A stretch of DNA of 64,000 bases. It comes from Lamellibrachia columna. Its lineage: Eukaryota > Annelida > Polychaeta > Sabellida > Siboglinidae. Position 1 is the first letter of the stretch. Every line of letters starts with the position of its first letter. Positions 1-13,313 of this stretch are shown piece by piece. Where the stretch lies: the NCBI GenBank assembly GCA_963662155.1, contig OY759274.1, forward strand, positions 45,803,565 through 45,867,564, given 5' to 3'. The position numbers were made by a program, and so were the translations under genes. Under the pieces are notes generated by a model. It had not been told where the DNA came from. It was given only the letters and a program-made list of their open reading frames with translations, and made no database searches.

Positions 1-1
1 C

Positions 2-1460
2 GAAACGTGGTGCACGGAATGCAATGCTGTCATCAACTCTACGTTGTCGTCCGTTCGACTTGATGGCTCGACTGCAGGGAATGCTCCATTTGTGTTGGTT
101 CGACAAGCCGCTGCTACCACGATGGATATGAGTGTGGGGCACGCAGGTTTGATGAAGCTTTGTCGTTTTCTCGATGTGGTGCCGATGTCACAGGCGACAT
201 ACACAAGCACATGCGAGCTGTGACTGATGCCAACAAGGTTGTGGTGACACGCGTGTTGGATGACGCAGCCACCACCGTCCGTCGCGTCTACCGAGAGATC
301 GATCCGTCCCTTGAAGAAGATGCTGTCATCGACCTGGTAGTAAGCTTAGATAGGTCATGGATGACGCGCGGGCACAAGTCTGCCTACGGGATCGGCTGCG
401 TCATCGACACTGTGACAGGCCTCTGTGTCGACCTGGCAGTATTTTCGTCGTACAGCCAGCACTGTTCCTACGCACGGAGACGTTTCGGAGGAAGAGACAC
501 CGAAGAGTTCAAAGACTGGTTTGAGACCCACCGGAATGAATGTAACCGGAATTTCGACGGGACTTCCGGTGCCATGGAGGCAGCTGCCGCAGAAATGCTG
601 TGGGAGCGATATGTCGACCGCCATCGTTTTCGGTACACCACGATCGTGTCAGACGGTAACGCGAAGACATATAAACACTTGTGTGACCGACGTGTGTATG
701 GCGACGTGGTGTTGAAGAAGGAAGAGTGCATCAACCACGTCGCCAAACGACTTTGCACTGCACTCAGGAAGCTAGCATCCTGGTAAGAAGTCTGGCGTCA
801 TCCTGGGAGGTCGAAGCCATGGAAAACTGACGCAAGCGACGATTGTGAAGCTCACAGCCTACTACGGCAAAGCGGTGCGGGCACACCCCCAACGACCTGG
901 ATGCCATGCGAGATGCAGTGTGGGCCATCTTTTACCATGCAACATCGACTGATGATACGCCTCAGCATCGGTGGGAGCTAACAGCTGGTGCTTCTACAAG
1001 AAGGCACTCGCTCCCGGGCAGGAGCCGGGACCACATCGAACCAACGTGGGGACACCTCTCTCAGTCGATGTTGCGAAGCCGGTCAAGGAGATCTATGAAC
1101 GATTGTCGCGTGATGACCTCCTGAACCGATGCCTGCGCGGGCAGACACAAAACCCAAACGAAAGCCTCCACTCGAAGGTGCCCAAAGACAGGCTATGTGT
1201 GCGTTCACAGAGTTCTTTCTGCCACATATGCTGCCGTGACAGAATTCCATGTTGGAGTGGCAGCTACCATGCGACACCCGTGTGAGGTGATGGGAGTCGC
1301 ACCTGGGGAGCAGCTGTTGGCGTCGGCAGAGAAAACCGAAGCTTCGATAAGCTGAGCGACAAATGGAAGCGTCAACAAAGGACGCGCGACATGCTCGGCG
1401 AGTTGCTCGGGCAGCCGAAGCCCAGTCAACTGCGGACTATGCTTCTGGCAACTTCTAGAG
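2..1460 (+). pseudogene. Decayed MULE (Mutator-like) transposase, cut by window edge
   Basis: The sequence reads in pieces through a Mutator-type transposase of the kind widespread in invertebrate genomes. Piece 1 (2-210, frame 2) has a C-x2-C motif, a GNAPF segment and LMKLCRFLD. Piece 2 (about 205-786, frame 1) continues with HMRAVTDANKVV, SLDRSWMTRGHKSAYG, the DLAV-type catalytic-core strand, the RYTTIVSDGNAKTYKHL segment and KKEECINHVAKRL. Pieces after 786 change frame again (KLTAYYGKAVRAH, AVWAIFYHATSTDDTPQH, SWCFYKKA, LLNRCLRGQTQNPNESLHSKV). At least four frameshifts (near 205, 785, 895 and 975) rule out activity. The N-terminus lies beyond the left edge. The family normally acts in the nucleus as a cut-and-paste transposase. 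No terminal inverted repeats were identified. Confidence 0.8.
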
Positions 1461-1715
1461 ACAATGGACAATGCTAGAGACAATGGACAATGCTGCTGGA
1501 TGCAGATGAACACTGTAGCTTATATGAAAGAATAGTAGCCTTACTTGTGTAATTTCAAGATTGTGACTCTTTTGGCATCATTACTGAAACTAAGTCACTA
1601 TAATGGTGGACGGATATACAGTGTATTTGACGCTGTATGTTACTCTATATTTGTTACAGCCCAAACTTGTATATAATATGTGTAAATAACATATCACCAG
1701 AAAGAGTAATAGCCA

Positions 1716-2566
1716 GGGGACACACATACAAGACGTACAAGACATACAAGGGGACATATATACAAGACGTACAAGACATACAAGGGGACATATATACAAG
1801 ACGTACAAGACATACAAGGGGACATACATACAAGACGTACAAGACATACAAGGGGACATACATACAAGACGTACAAGACATACAAGGGGACATACATACA
1901 AGAAGTACAAGACATACAAGGGGACACACATACAAGACGTACAAGACATACAAGGGGACACACATACAAGACGTACAAGACATACAAGGGGACATACATA
2001 CAAGACGTACAAGACAAACAAGGGGACATACATACAAGACGTACAAGACATACAAGGGGACACACATACAAGACGTACAAGACATACAAGGGGACACACA
2101 TACAAGACGTACAAGACATACAAGGGGACATACATACAAGACGTACAAGACATACAAGGGGACACACATACAAGACGTACAAGACATACAAGGGGACACA
2201 CATACAAGACGTACAAGACATACAAGGGGACACACATACAAGACGTACAAGACATACAAGGGGACACACATACAAGACGTACAAGACATACAAGGGGACA
2301 TACATACAAGACGTACAAGACATACAAGGGGACACACATACAAGACGTACAAGACATACAAGGGGACACACATACAAGACGTACAAGACATACAAGGGGA
2401 CACACATACAAGACGTACAAGACATACAAGGGGACACACATACAAGACGTACAAGACATACAAGGGGACACACATACAAGACGTACAAGACATACAAGGG
2501 GACACACATACAAGACGTACAAGACATACAAGGGGACACACATACAAGACATACAAGGGGACATAC
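1716..2566. repeat. 34-bp satellite array, about 25 copies
   Basis: The unit GGGGACACACATACAAGACG followed by TACAAGACATACAA is repeated head to tail. The main variation is ACACAC/ATACAT/ATATAT after GGGGAC, plus single changes near 1905 and 2015. The last unit (about 2542) lacks the nine bases GACGTACAA. Because 34 is not a multiple of 3 and the unit has no stop in several frames, long ORFs of about 300 codons cross it on both strands; these are artefacts of the repeat. Confidence 0.97.
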
Positions 2567-3340
2567 GTGTGTCATTTCAGAACTGTAACTGTATTTATTG
2601 TATGTAAAACTGGAACTTTCACATCGATTTTCTGAATAAGACGTTTTTTTATCAACTTGACTTCTCTTGTCTGGACCGGCTATGTATCAACATAATCACC
2701 TGACATTTTCAGGACACATTGTCTATACATATACACATGATTTGATAGTTTCACATTTCAGGATAATCATGTAGATTATGCAGTATGATGTTGTTTTGGC
2801 AAACCTGTTTTTGTGTTTTTGTCTAAAAATTTCTGAAAATCATATATATTTGTTTTGCCCCCCCCCCAAAAAAAAAGTTGTATAGACAATGTACGTGCAA
2901 AGTTACAGTAAATTTGGCCAAGCCATTATCCTGATATATAGATTCCGGTGATTATGGTGAAAATCAAGATGGATGCCACCTTAATCGCCACCTGGTGGAC
3001 AAAAAAAGTATAACAACTTTGTAAAATCCTTTTTATAAGCTATAAACACTGTGTTCAAATTTCAGTAAGCTGGGTCGAAAAAAAATAGGTTTTACCATTT
3101 GGCATCCTCTAGTTAAAATATAATTTTAACTAACTCATTTATACAAAAGGTTGTGACAGTGCGTTTGTGTTGAAGGAGATATGTGTGATAATATGTAATA
3201 TTACTTATAATAGATAGTAGTCGTGCATTCATATATGTATTACCGATTAAGTCGAATTTGATAGCAAGTACAGCGATTTAGTATTGTACACGTATATTCA
3301 TATTTTTTAAATAAATATGCTTTTGTATAATTTGCAAAAC
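2567..3340. other. AT-rich non-coding stretch with a 14-bp inverted repeat
   Basis: No open frame of interest was seen. ACATTGTCTATACA at 2716-2729 has its perfect reverse complement at 2879-2892, enclosing about 150 bp that end in a C10/A9 homopolymer (about 2860-2876). This could be a very small MITE or chance. The rest is low-complexity AT-rich DNA. Confidence 0.4.
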
Positions 3341-3344
3341 CTTA

Positions 3345-4033
3345 TAAACTGTGAGTTCCTATCTTCTCTGTAATTATTTTAGGGGTATTATTTATAACAT
3401 GTGGCAAGTTATATCTAAGAAAACTTTTAGCAAATTCATGTTTAGCTCTGAATAAGTATACGTCTAATGTACACCTTGTGTTATGATTGTGTATATTTGT
3501 GGTCATTTTCCAGTTTAATAAGTAGGCATGTAATTGTTTATGCATGTATTTAAAATAAAATTTAAGTTCATGTAATTTTAATAAATCGTATATTTTTTAA
3601 ATATTAAGTCCTAAAAAATAAATTCTTCCACTCGTTCTATGTTGATATTATTGATGTTGAGCAAAAAGGTGTGTTAACTTTATTTGGCATTTGAAAAGTC
3701 ATATATTTGGATTATTTATTGTTTAATGATAATTTATTAATATTAAGCCATTCCATTATTTTTAGGAGTTAATCATCTACTGCAGATCCAATGGTTTTGT
3801 TTTGGCATATTTTCATTAAAGGATTTGATGGTGCTAAATAAGGTGGTGTCGTTGGCATATATAATAAAGTTAAACATTTTGCTAGCTTTGGGGAAATCGT
3901 TTAAAGGACCAAGGATATATCCTTGAGGAACACCAATATTTATAGATAAGATATCAGATTTAACATGTTCAAATTCAACATATTGACTTCGATTATTTAA
4001 ATTGCCTTTAAGTAAATTCAGAGAAGATTTCAT
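3345..4033 (-). pseudogene. Non-LTR retrotransposon fragment (RT core and C-terminus)
   Basis: On the minus strand 4033-3773 reads as an RT palm with NRSQYVEFEHVKSDILS, GVPQGYILGPL and a degraded catalytic box YANDT where YADDT is expected. A block around the ILGPL-LFLIYIND region is deleted. Farther 3' (3545-3345) comes a typical LINE C-terminus with HNHNTRCTLDVYLFRAKHEFA and LRYNLPHVINNTPKIITEKI. The two parts are separated by about 230 bp of broken sequence. This is a dead, 5'-truncated copy whose family differs from the CR1 copies at 8-19 kb. Confidence 0.65.
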
Positions 4034-4424
4034 TTATGATTTTCCAAGTATTTCTAATGTCATTTTTGGAATGTTTAAAGAAATAGACTTTTAAAGAAAA
4101 TCAATAGACTCAGCTAGTTCTTAACATTGCCCCTCGTATTAGCAACTTAGGCATTTTAAGGCTGTTTGCTTAAGGCTAACTATGGGTTTTAGACTCGGAA
4201 AAGATGCTGCCTTTAGTGAAGCCTTTAGTTAATTTTGTTATATTAAACATAAATAATGCATTTGAAAATTATTTTATGGAAGTGTTTGAAAATATTTTCA
4301 TTCTGTTAACTACAAATACTTGGTAAAACTGTATTTAAAATAAAATCTTAAATGATTATCAGAGCAAAAAAGTAGTCAGATGTACTCGTAAAAATCTTAG
4401 TACATTGAGCAAGAGTACGAGTAC

Positions 4425-4476
4425 ACCACACACACACACGCATGCACACGCACTTACGCACGCACGCACGCACCAC

Positions 4477-4524
<48 letters not shown>

Positions 4525-4583
4525 GCACGCACGCACGCACGCACGCACACAAACAAACACACACACACACACACACACACTTG
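4425..4583. repeat. (CA)n/(CACG)n compound microsatellite
   Basis: Mostly ACAC with interspersed CGCA tetramers (ACGCACGC at 4456-4470 and 4520-4548). The open frames across it on both strands are repeat artefacts. Confidence 0.95.
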
Positions 4584-4849
4584 CCCCACATGATTTAGTA
4601 AATTCATAGTCGTGATTAGGTAGTGGAACATGTTTTGCTTTGATAAAAGCTAGGTGTTTTCAAATGAACGATCTATCATTTCGTGTAGATTGTATGTGAA
4701 AATTCTGAGTACACCGTGTTACTTCATTAATAAATGCGTATTACACTACATGCTTTGTCCTTGGTTATCAACGTGCCGTACCGTAGAAACTACATCCATT
4801 TAATTTCTTATTTTTTCCAAACATATTGGAATTCATCACACACAAGTTA

Positions 4850-5130
4850 AACCAAAGAGGCACCAAAAAGAGAAGGAGAAGCTAAACGGGTAGTCGCTTG
4901 CGACAAAACGAGGGACACAGAACGGAACCAAGGACGTAGTGAAGACACCAAAAAGAAGACGCGTCAGCACAAGGGACGATGTGGAAGAATGGCCGTATGC
5001 CATATGCGGCGAGCCCTTCGTGAACTCTAGACATGAGGTGCGAATCCGAGAGTAACTAGATGATCCATTTGTTGCCTGTTTGGATCCAATAAAACATAAC
5101 ACATTTCTTTTGCATTTAGCAACAGTTTCT
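4850..5130 (+). pseudogene. Possible relic of a DNA-transposon C-terminal zinc region
   Basis: The plus strand can be read as a lysine/arginine-rich segment (TPKRRRVSTRDDVEEW) followed by AICGEPFVNSRHEVRIRE and then stops. Acidic-W-x-C-x2-C-GEPF-x-NS resembles the zinc-ribbon or PHD-like tail on several animal transposase-derived ORFs (pogo/Tigger type). The second cysteine pair is not recognisable and there are internal stops. A 132-codon frame on the opposite strand looks like its shadow. This is a weak call. Confidence 0.25.
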
Positions 5131-5234
5131 TTCATTTGATATTTCATACAATGGAGAAAAACTGTTAGCGTTATGAGGCAATATTGGAGAGGGTATCTTG
5201 CCTCTAGGTCTGGGTAAAGAAGCCCCCTGGACAA

Positions 5235-6380
5235 TATATTTAATTAACCATTACATATGGCTAGTGTTGTTAATCGTTTCTAATACTTTGGTATTACCTA
5301 CTATAGCCACGCAACAATCGTATAATGGTATAGATACCTCGAAATAATAACTCTATGAATAACTACAAACACTTTCACTTAATAGGGCAATTACTTGAAC
5401 GCTGCAAAAGGTACGATCATTGCTGTCCCGTTCACAAATACAATATCTTTCAACCGGAAAAACTCTTTATTACGCTACATACAAAATGCTTGCTGCAGGC
5501 ATGCTCCTGATTGTTGTGGGTACTGTTTAAAATACAACAGTGATAATTATAAAATGGATACGATTATATAGACATGTATGTAAACGTAAAGCAACTAACA
5601 CTAATTTGTGTACATATTTACCGTACACTGTTTCTGAGAACACTATATGAAGATTGGTTAAAACCAATGCATTTGAATAACATATATTGGTAGATACACA
5701 ACTGTTTTCCTATGGTAAACGAAAAATGTATGCCTGCAAACTACTTACATTTAACTGAAAAAAATATACATTTATAACCACAGATACAATAAAAAGAACA
5801 TAGATGCGACTCACAACAACAGTTGGAGTAACTATCATTGTGACGTTCTTCCATCCCTGTCGCACAATGGTTGTTGTTATGTTTGAACTCCAAGTATGTC
5901 GATTACTGCAGAAAAGAAGACAACTACATGTATTCAAATTTCACCTGTGCATGTGCATTGCACACCGAAACGTCTTACATACGTTCATTTTCCAAGCCAC
6001 ACCCTAGTCTCTCAATCTGTTTACGCAATAAACCACATTATGTTTATTCTTTTGAACATTATTTACACATCTAGCACTACGTAATTAGCAGGAAGGGGTT
6101 GTTCCAATTCTTTGTCTCTCGGAGAATGACTGAGCGTTACTTAATCCAGCTTACACAATCATTTTACTAATACACTGCATCAAACTGTTATTACTACAAC
6201 CTTACAAAAACTGTTTCTTGGTTAAACATTTAAAAAAAAACGTTAAAGTCATTATTGCCATCACTGACTCCAAGACCATTTTCCCTATTTTTTTTTTAGA
6301 CCACTTCACTAATTTGTCTCGATGATCTTGTAAATTGTTTTTATCTTGTCTGAACATTTCAGTATTTTGCTTATTGTAAA
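5235..6380. other. Unassigned AT-rich DNA
   Basis: Only short frames under 80 codons with no family resemblance, poly-A/T runs and scattered AT-rich sequence. No exon with flanking splice signals or recognisable repeat was seen. Confidence 0.5.
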
Positions 6381-6383
6381 TGT

Positions 6384-6500
6384 GTGTATGTCGTGTGCGT
6401 GTGCGCGTGCGCGTGCGCGTGCGCGTGCGCGTGTGCGTGTGCGTGTGTGTGTGGGTGTGTGTGTGTATGAGTGTGTTTGTGCGTGTGTGCGTGTTTATGT
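6384..6500. repeat. (GTGC)n/(GT)n microsatellite
   Basis: Alternating GTGCGC and GTGTGT tracts, interrupted by TGGG, TATGAG and TTTG. Alternating purine-pyrimidine sequence with CG steps. Confidence 0.95.
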
Positions 6501-6660
6501 ATGTATAACGGAACATGTACTGCAAAAGGTAATGCTATATGTAATGCCCACTGATTGGTACACAATAAATTGTAATAACCATACCACAGTTAAATGTCCA
6601 GTCACTTGCAAATGACAGTACTGTAATAGAAATGATGGTCCCTTGTTTAATAATGAATCA

Positions 6661-7517
<857 letters not shown>

Positions 7518-7935
7518 AAAGTGTATGTATGTTGTCCCCTCACAAAGTGTATGTATGTTGTCCCCTCACAAAGTGTATGTATGTTGTCCCCTCACAAAGT
7601 GTATGTCTGTTGTCCCCTCACAAAGTGTATGTATGTTGTCCCCGCACAAAGTGTATGTCTGTTGTCCCCTCACAAAGTGTATGTATGTTGTCCCCGCACA
7701 AAGTGTATGTCTGTTGTCCCCTCACAAAGTGTATGTATGTTGTCCCCTCACAAAGTGTATGTATGTTGTCCCCTCACAAAGTGTATGTATGTTGTCCCCT
7801 CACAAAGTGTATGTATGTTGTCCCCTCACAAAGTGTATGTATGTTGTCCCCTCACAAAGTGTATGTATGTTGTCCCCTCACAAAGTGTATGTATGTTGTC
7901 CCCTCACAAAGTGTATGTATGTTGTCCCCTCACAA
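7518..7935. repeat. 26-bp satellite array, 16 copies
   Basis: Tandem copies of AAGTGTATGTATGTTGTCCC plus CTCACA. Variants are ATGTCTG (about 7605, 7668, 7706) and CCCCGCACA (about 7640, 7692). The unit has no stop in any plus frame, so three overlapping frames of 170-210 codons are open; these are artefacts. It ends abruptly in CACAACGACC. Confidence 0.97.
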
Positions 7936-8253
7936 CGACCGATGGGCCCGTCAAACAGACATGGGTTGGTCGGATTTTCGAAACTCCCCGGGGGTGGGGG
8001 TCAACATTTCAATCGGAAGTTACAACGGTGAAATTAATGTGTTTTCTATGTCATCGTAAATATAATAATGACGCCTACAAATTTGTCGCTGGATGTACGC
8101 GGCAATTTTTTATTTATTTATTGCAGTTTGTCTGTACCCCGTGTTAAGCATAGTGAAGCGTGCCACAAAAAACATGGCATGATTCCAGAAAACTACACCA
8201 TTTCCCAGAAGTCGGAAGTTCGCAGCGACGCACATGCCGCCTACACCACTTTA

Positions 8254-9708
<1,455 letters not shown>

Positions 9709-10126
9709 ATCCTAAAAGTATTGACAACGTCTGCGTTACTATTTGTGCCGTTGTTTGCCGTGGAGACCTTCTATGTCTTTCTTTGTACTGCGGTAACCAA
9801 AAAAAAAACTGTGTGCGGTACATAAACGATTTAATTGTAAATTAATGCCTAGACGTTTCTAATTTATCTAATCTATATCTTATTGCTCGCCACAGAGGTG
9901 GTCACAGTGGCTCTTCGGGGTCGTTATATTAGCAACTGGCATGTTTCCGGTAGATGGGGCAACGCGATTTAGCGTTCGATGCGTCGTTGTCGTTTGTTGT
10001 TGGTTGTTAAGTCAGCACAACATCGGTACATATACCATTTAATTGTAATGCGTTGAACTTTTGATAGTGGAGTTCTACGGATAATTCGCACAACATTCAC
10101 ACAACATCGGTGCATATACGATTTAA
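9709..10126. other. Spacer with a thrice-repeated degenerate motif
   Basis: No gene was seen. A motif of the type GGTACATATACGATTTAAT recurs: GCGGTACATAAACGATTTAA near 9815, CATCGGTACATATACCATTT near 10020 and CATCGGTGCATATACGATTT near 10106. The last copy runs directly into the (TATG)n tract. Confidence 0.5.
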
Positions 10127-10250
10127 TGTACGTATGTATGTATGTATGTATGTATGTATGTATGTATGTATGTATGTATGTATGTATGTATGTATGTATG
10201 TATGTATGTATGTATGTATGTATGTATGTATGTATGTATGTATGTATGTA
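10127..10250. repeat. (TATG)n microsatellite, about 31 repeats
   Basis: A perfect tetranucleotide run. CR1 copy 1 similarity begins immediately after it (TACATTG at about 10250), so the tract sits exactly at the element's 5' junction. Confidence 0.97.
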
Positions 10251-10251
10251 T

Positions 10252-12730
10252 ACATTGTTAAATATATATTGGATAAAGTGATACATTTACATAAATTACA
10301 TACATCAGGTAATATCTGACATAGTTGTAGTAAACGATTTCGGTAAAAAGGAATTAACAGCAGGATTTTACCGTAAGTTGGTTTACACTGACTTATTGTT
10401 TTGTTTACACAGTGTTCTCCGTATTCGCTAGATGGCAGGCTTTTTTTTTGCTCGTGCGAGCTTAGTAGAAAAGACATAGTTAGCAAGTATATTAGCCTAA
10501 AGTGTTCTTTTGAACACAAAAACAGCCTTAATCAAGGCTAACGTAACAATCACATTAATTCTAAATTTTGTGATAGCGCCGTGCAAACGGCAGGTAAAGG
10601 CCACCAGGCATTTAATATGCAACAATTGTAGCAAATGGGTGGACTTCGTCAAGTCCGGGTGCGAGAAGTCCTGGGCTGAGGTTCAGGTGGATAGTTTTAG
10701 TTTTGAGTGTAGGGGATGTACAAGGATAAAGGAACTTGTGGTGGAGTTAGAACAGCTGAGGCTGCTTGTTGTGGCAGTGTTGGGAAGGGAGCAGGTGGGT
10801 TGCGCCAGTGGTTCTGGTGGGGGGACAGTAGATGATAAAGCGGGGAGAGACGACAAGGGAGATGCTAGGGAGAGCTCACCTCAGCCTGGGAGGAGGTTGA
10901 GGGGAGGTAAGGTGACAGGTTGTAGGGAGACAGGATGTAAGGAGACGGGACGTAGGGAGACAGGACGAAAGGAGACGAGAAGGAAAGAAATGGGAGGCAA
11001 GACACACGGATCGAAGGAAATGGGAGCGGGGGGAGACAGTAACGAAGGAGTCGGGGGCAAGGAGACGATAGTTAAGGCGATGGGAGTGAAGGAGACGGGA
11101 GGGAGGTTGTCAGGAGGGAAGGCGACGGGAGCGCAAGTTAGTCAGGTGACGGGAGGGAAAGGTGACAGGTTGATGAGTGAGAGAGAGCCTAATAACAGTC
11201 TGCCTCCAAGTGACAAGACTGCAGGACAGAATGTGATGGAGGGGATCCATCGGAAGAGCTATTCCGAGGCAGTGATAGAGGGGGTGAGAAAGAGAGCGAG
11301 GGTATTTGCGGGGGACTCAATAGTTAGGACGACCGACAGAGTCTTAAACAAGGGAGATGATGTGGTAGTTTGCTTGCCTGGGTCCAAAATAGAGGCGATA
11401 ACTGAGAGGGTAGAAAACATCGTGGGTTCGGGCAAGGTACAGTACACGTAGGGACAAATAACGTAGAGAGGGAGGGTACAACTGCCATAGTTAGGAAATA
11501 CAGGAATTTGGTCAGAACACTAAAGCAGACGCGGGTTGAGCAGGTAATACTGTCAGCGATTTTACCAGTAATATGAAGGAGGGGTCATAGATATCGAAAT
11601 TGCCAGGGGACGGCAATTAACATGCTAGACGAGAAGCTATGTAGGGAAGAGGAAGTTGGTTTTGTGGATTTGTGGGGAAGTTTTGTTGGAAGGGCGGATA
11701 TGTACATGAAGGACGGGCTTCATCTAAGTGGAAAGGGGGCAGCAATATTTGTGGATGGACTCTCAGCAGCAGTAGACAGTGGCATGGGTAGCATATCAAA
11801 TATTTTTGGTAGTAAACACTATTTAAACTACAAGGGGGTTACTTAGAGATGCCTCAAGCAGGACAAGAGGCCACTAGTACAGACAAACCAATAACAGTCC
11901 AAAAACATGTCTGAAGCAGGTTATAGATGCGTGTGTTTAAATGCTAGGAGTATATTAAATAAGAAAACCGAATTAAACATTATGGTAGAAGATATTGACC
12001 CTCACATAATTGGTATAACCGAATAATGGGCCAACACAGACATTACAGATGCTGAATTAGGATTGACAGGATACGTAATGTTTAGGAGAGATCGAATAGG
12101 AAGAAGGGGAGTTATTTTATATGTTAAATAATCTATTCATGCTTATGAAATAAAATTGGAAAGCGCAGCAGATTACGATGAAGCTCAGATCAGAAAATAA
12201 AAAATTAACTATTGGATTAGTTTACCGAAGTCCAAACATAAACGAAGAGGATAACACAAAATGCTATAAAGGAAGTTAGTAAAGGGGAATGTTTCATAAT
12301 GGGAGATTTTAACCATGGACACATACAATGGAAATTAGTAGACAATGTAAGCATACATGAACCATTTGGGTAACAAATACATTTTGACATCAATGTAAAA
12401 TCACAAAGTAAAAATAAAAAAATGTACAGGAGAAACTTCCATAAAGGTAACTATAAAGATATGAGAAAATACTTAGCTAAGCTACATTGGAATAACATGC
12501 TGATGAATAAGACTGCAGTTGAATGTTGGAATATTCTAAAATATGAAATTGTATCATCGATAAATTTGTTCCTTTGAAAAACCAAGGAAAACGGTCTAGA
12601 AAGAAACACTTGTCAAAAGAAGCTATTAGAAAAATAGTGTTGAAGCAAATTATGTGGAGCGTTTATAGGCGTACCAGAAAGGATGAAGACTATGCAAATT
12701 ACAAAGAGGCACTTAACCTAGCTACAATCT
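10252..12730 (+). mobile_element. CR1 copy 1: decayed 5' part (5' UTR, ORF1, start of ORF2)
   Basis: Collinear with CR1 copy 2 (12994-15616) and roughly 90% identical by eye. The shared 5' leader starts at TACATTG. ORF1 (about 10570-11846) keeps the zinc-finger segment and the first esterase block (AGDSIV). It has lost the ATG-ATG start (GTGATAGCG here), and a deletion after VGSGK (about 11435) shifts the frame before the GTNN block. The T-TTA-AAC heptamer at the ORF1 end is preserved (about 11820) although the following stop has mutated. The ORF2 endonuclease has several deletions and stops (e.g. 12025, 12130, and a gap at about 12330). Similarity ends at CTTAACCTAGCTACAA (about 12730), in mid-ORF2. 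Confidence 0.85.
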
Positions 12731-13313
12731 TCCGGCTACTTGGACTTGGTGCAGCGACTTGAATTTGGTGTAGATCATTTACAGAAAAACGCGGTTCCAA
12801 ATAGAATAAGTATTAATATTGAATATATATTATACATAAACGTATTGTAGACATATATTAGGAAACAGGTTTTGTTAATTATTAGTCAGAGGGAGTATTT
12901 TAGAGTAAGTTAGTTTCGGATTCTGTCAGGGAATTCAGCGAGCGATAATAGGGTTGTTTACTATTCGAAAATTTAGATAGCATAGTGAATAGTTTACATT
13001 GGCTAATATATATATATAAGATAAAGTGATATATTTACTTAAATTACATACATAAGGTAATATCTGACATAGTGGTAGTAAACGTTTTCGGTAAAAAGGA
13101 ATTAACAGCAGGATTTTAGCGTAAATTAGTACACACTGACTTCGTTGTTTTGTTACACAGTGTTCTCCGTATTCGCTAGGTGGCAGGTTTTTTTTTCTCA
13201 TGCGAGGTTAATAGAAGACACAGTTAGCAAGTATATTAGACTAAAGTGTTCTTTTGATCACAAAAACAGCCTTATTCAAGGCTAACGTAGCAAACTAATT
13301 AAAAGTAAATTGT

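Noticed and set aside
1590..2635. Overlapping frames of about 300 codons on both strands
   Set aside because: They cover only the 34-bp satellite, whose unit has no stops in several frames; the peptides are pure repeats (e.g. SPCMSCTSCMCVPLYVLYV).
4836..5234. 132-codon minus-strand ORF
   Set aside because: Low-complexity FSFSFSF end and no domain; the opposite strand gives a better, though weak, transposon reading.
7518..8147. 26-bp regular array resembling a CRISPR
   Set aside because: The repeats are contiguous without unique spacers, the context is eukaryotic, and there are no cas genes.
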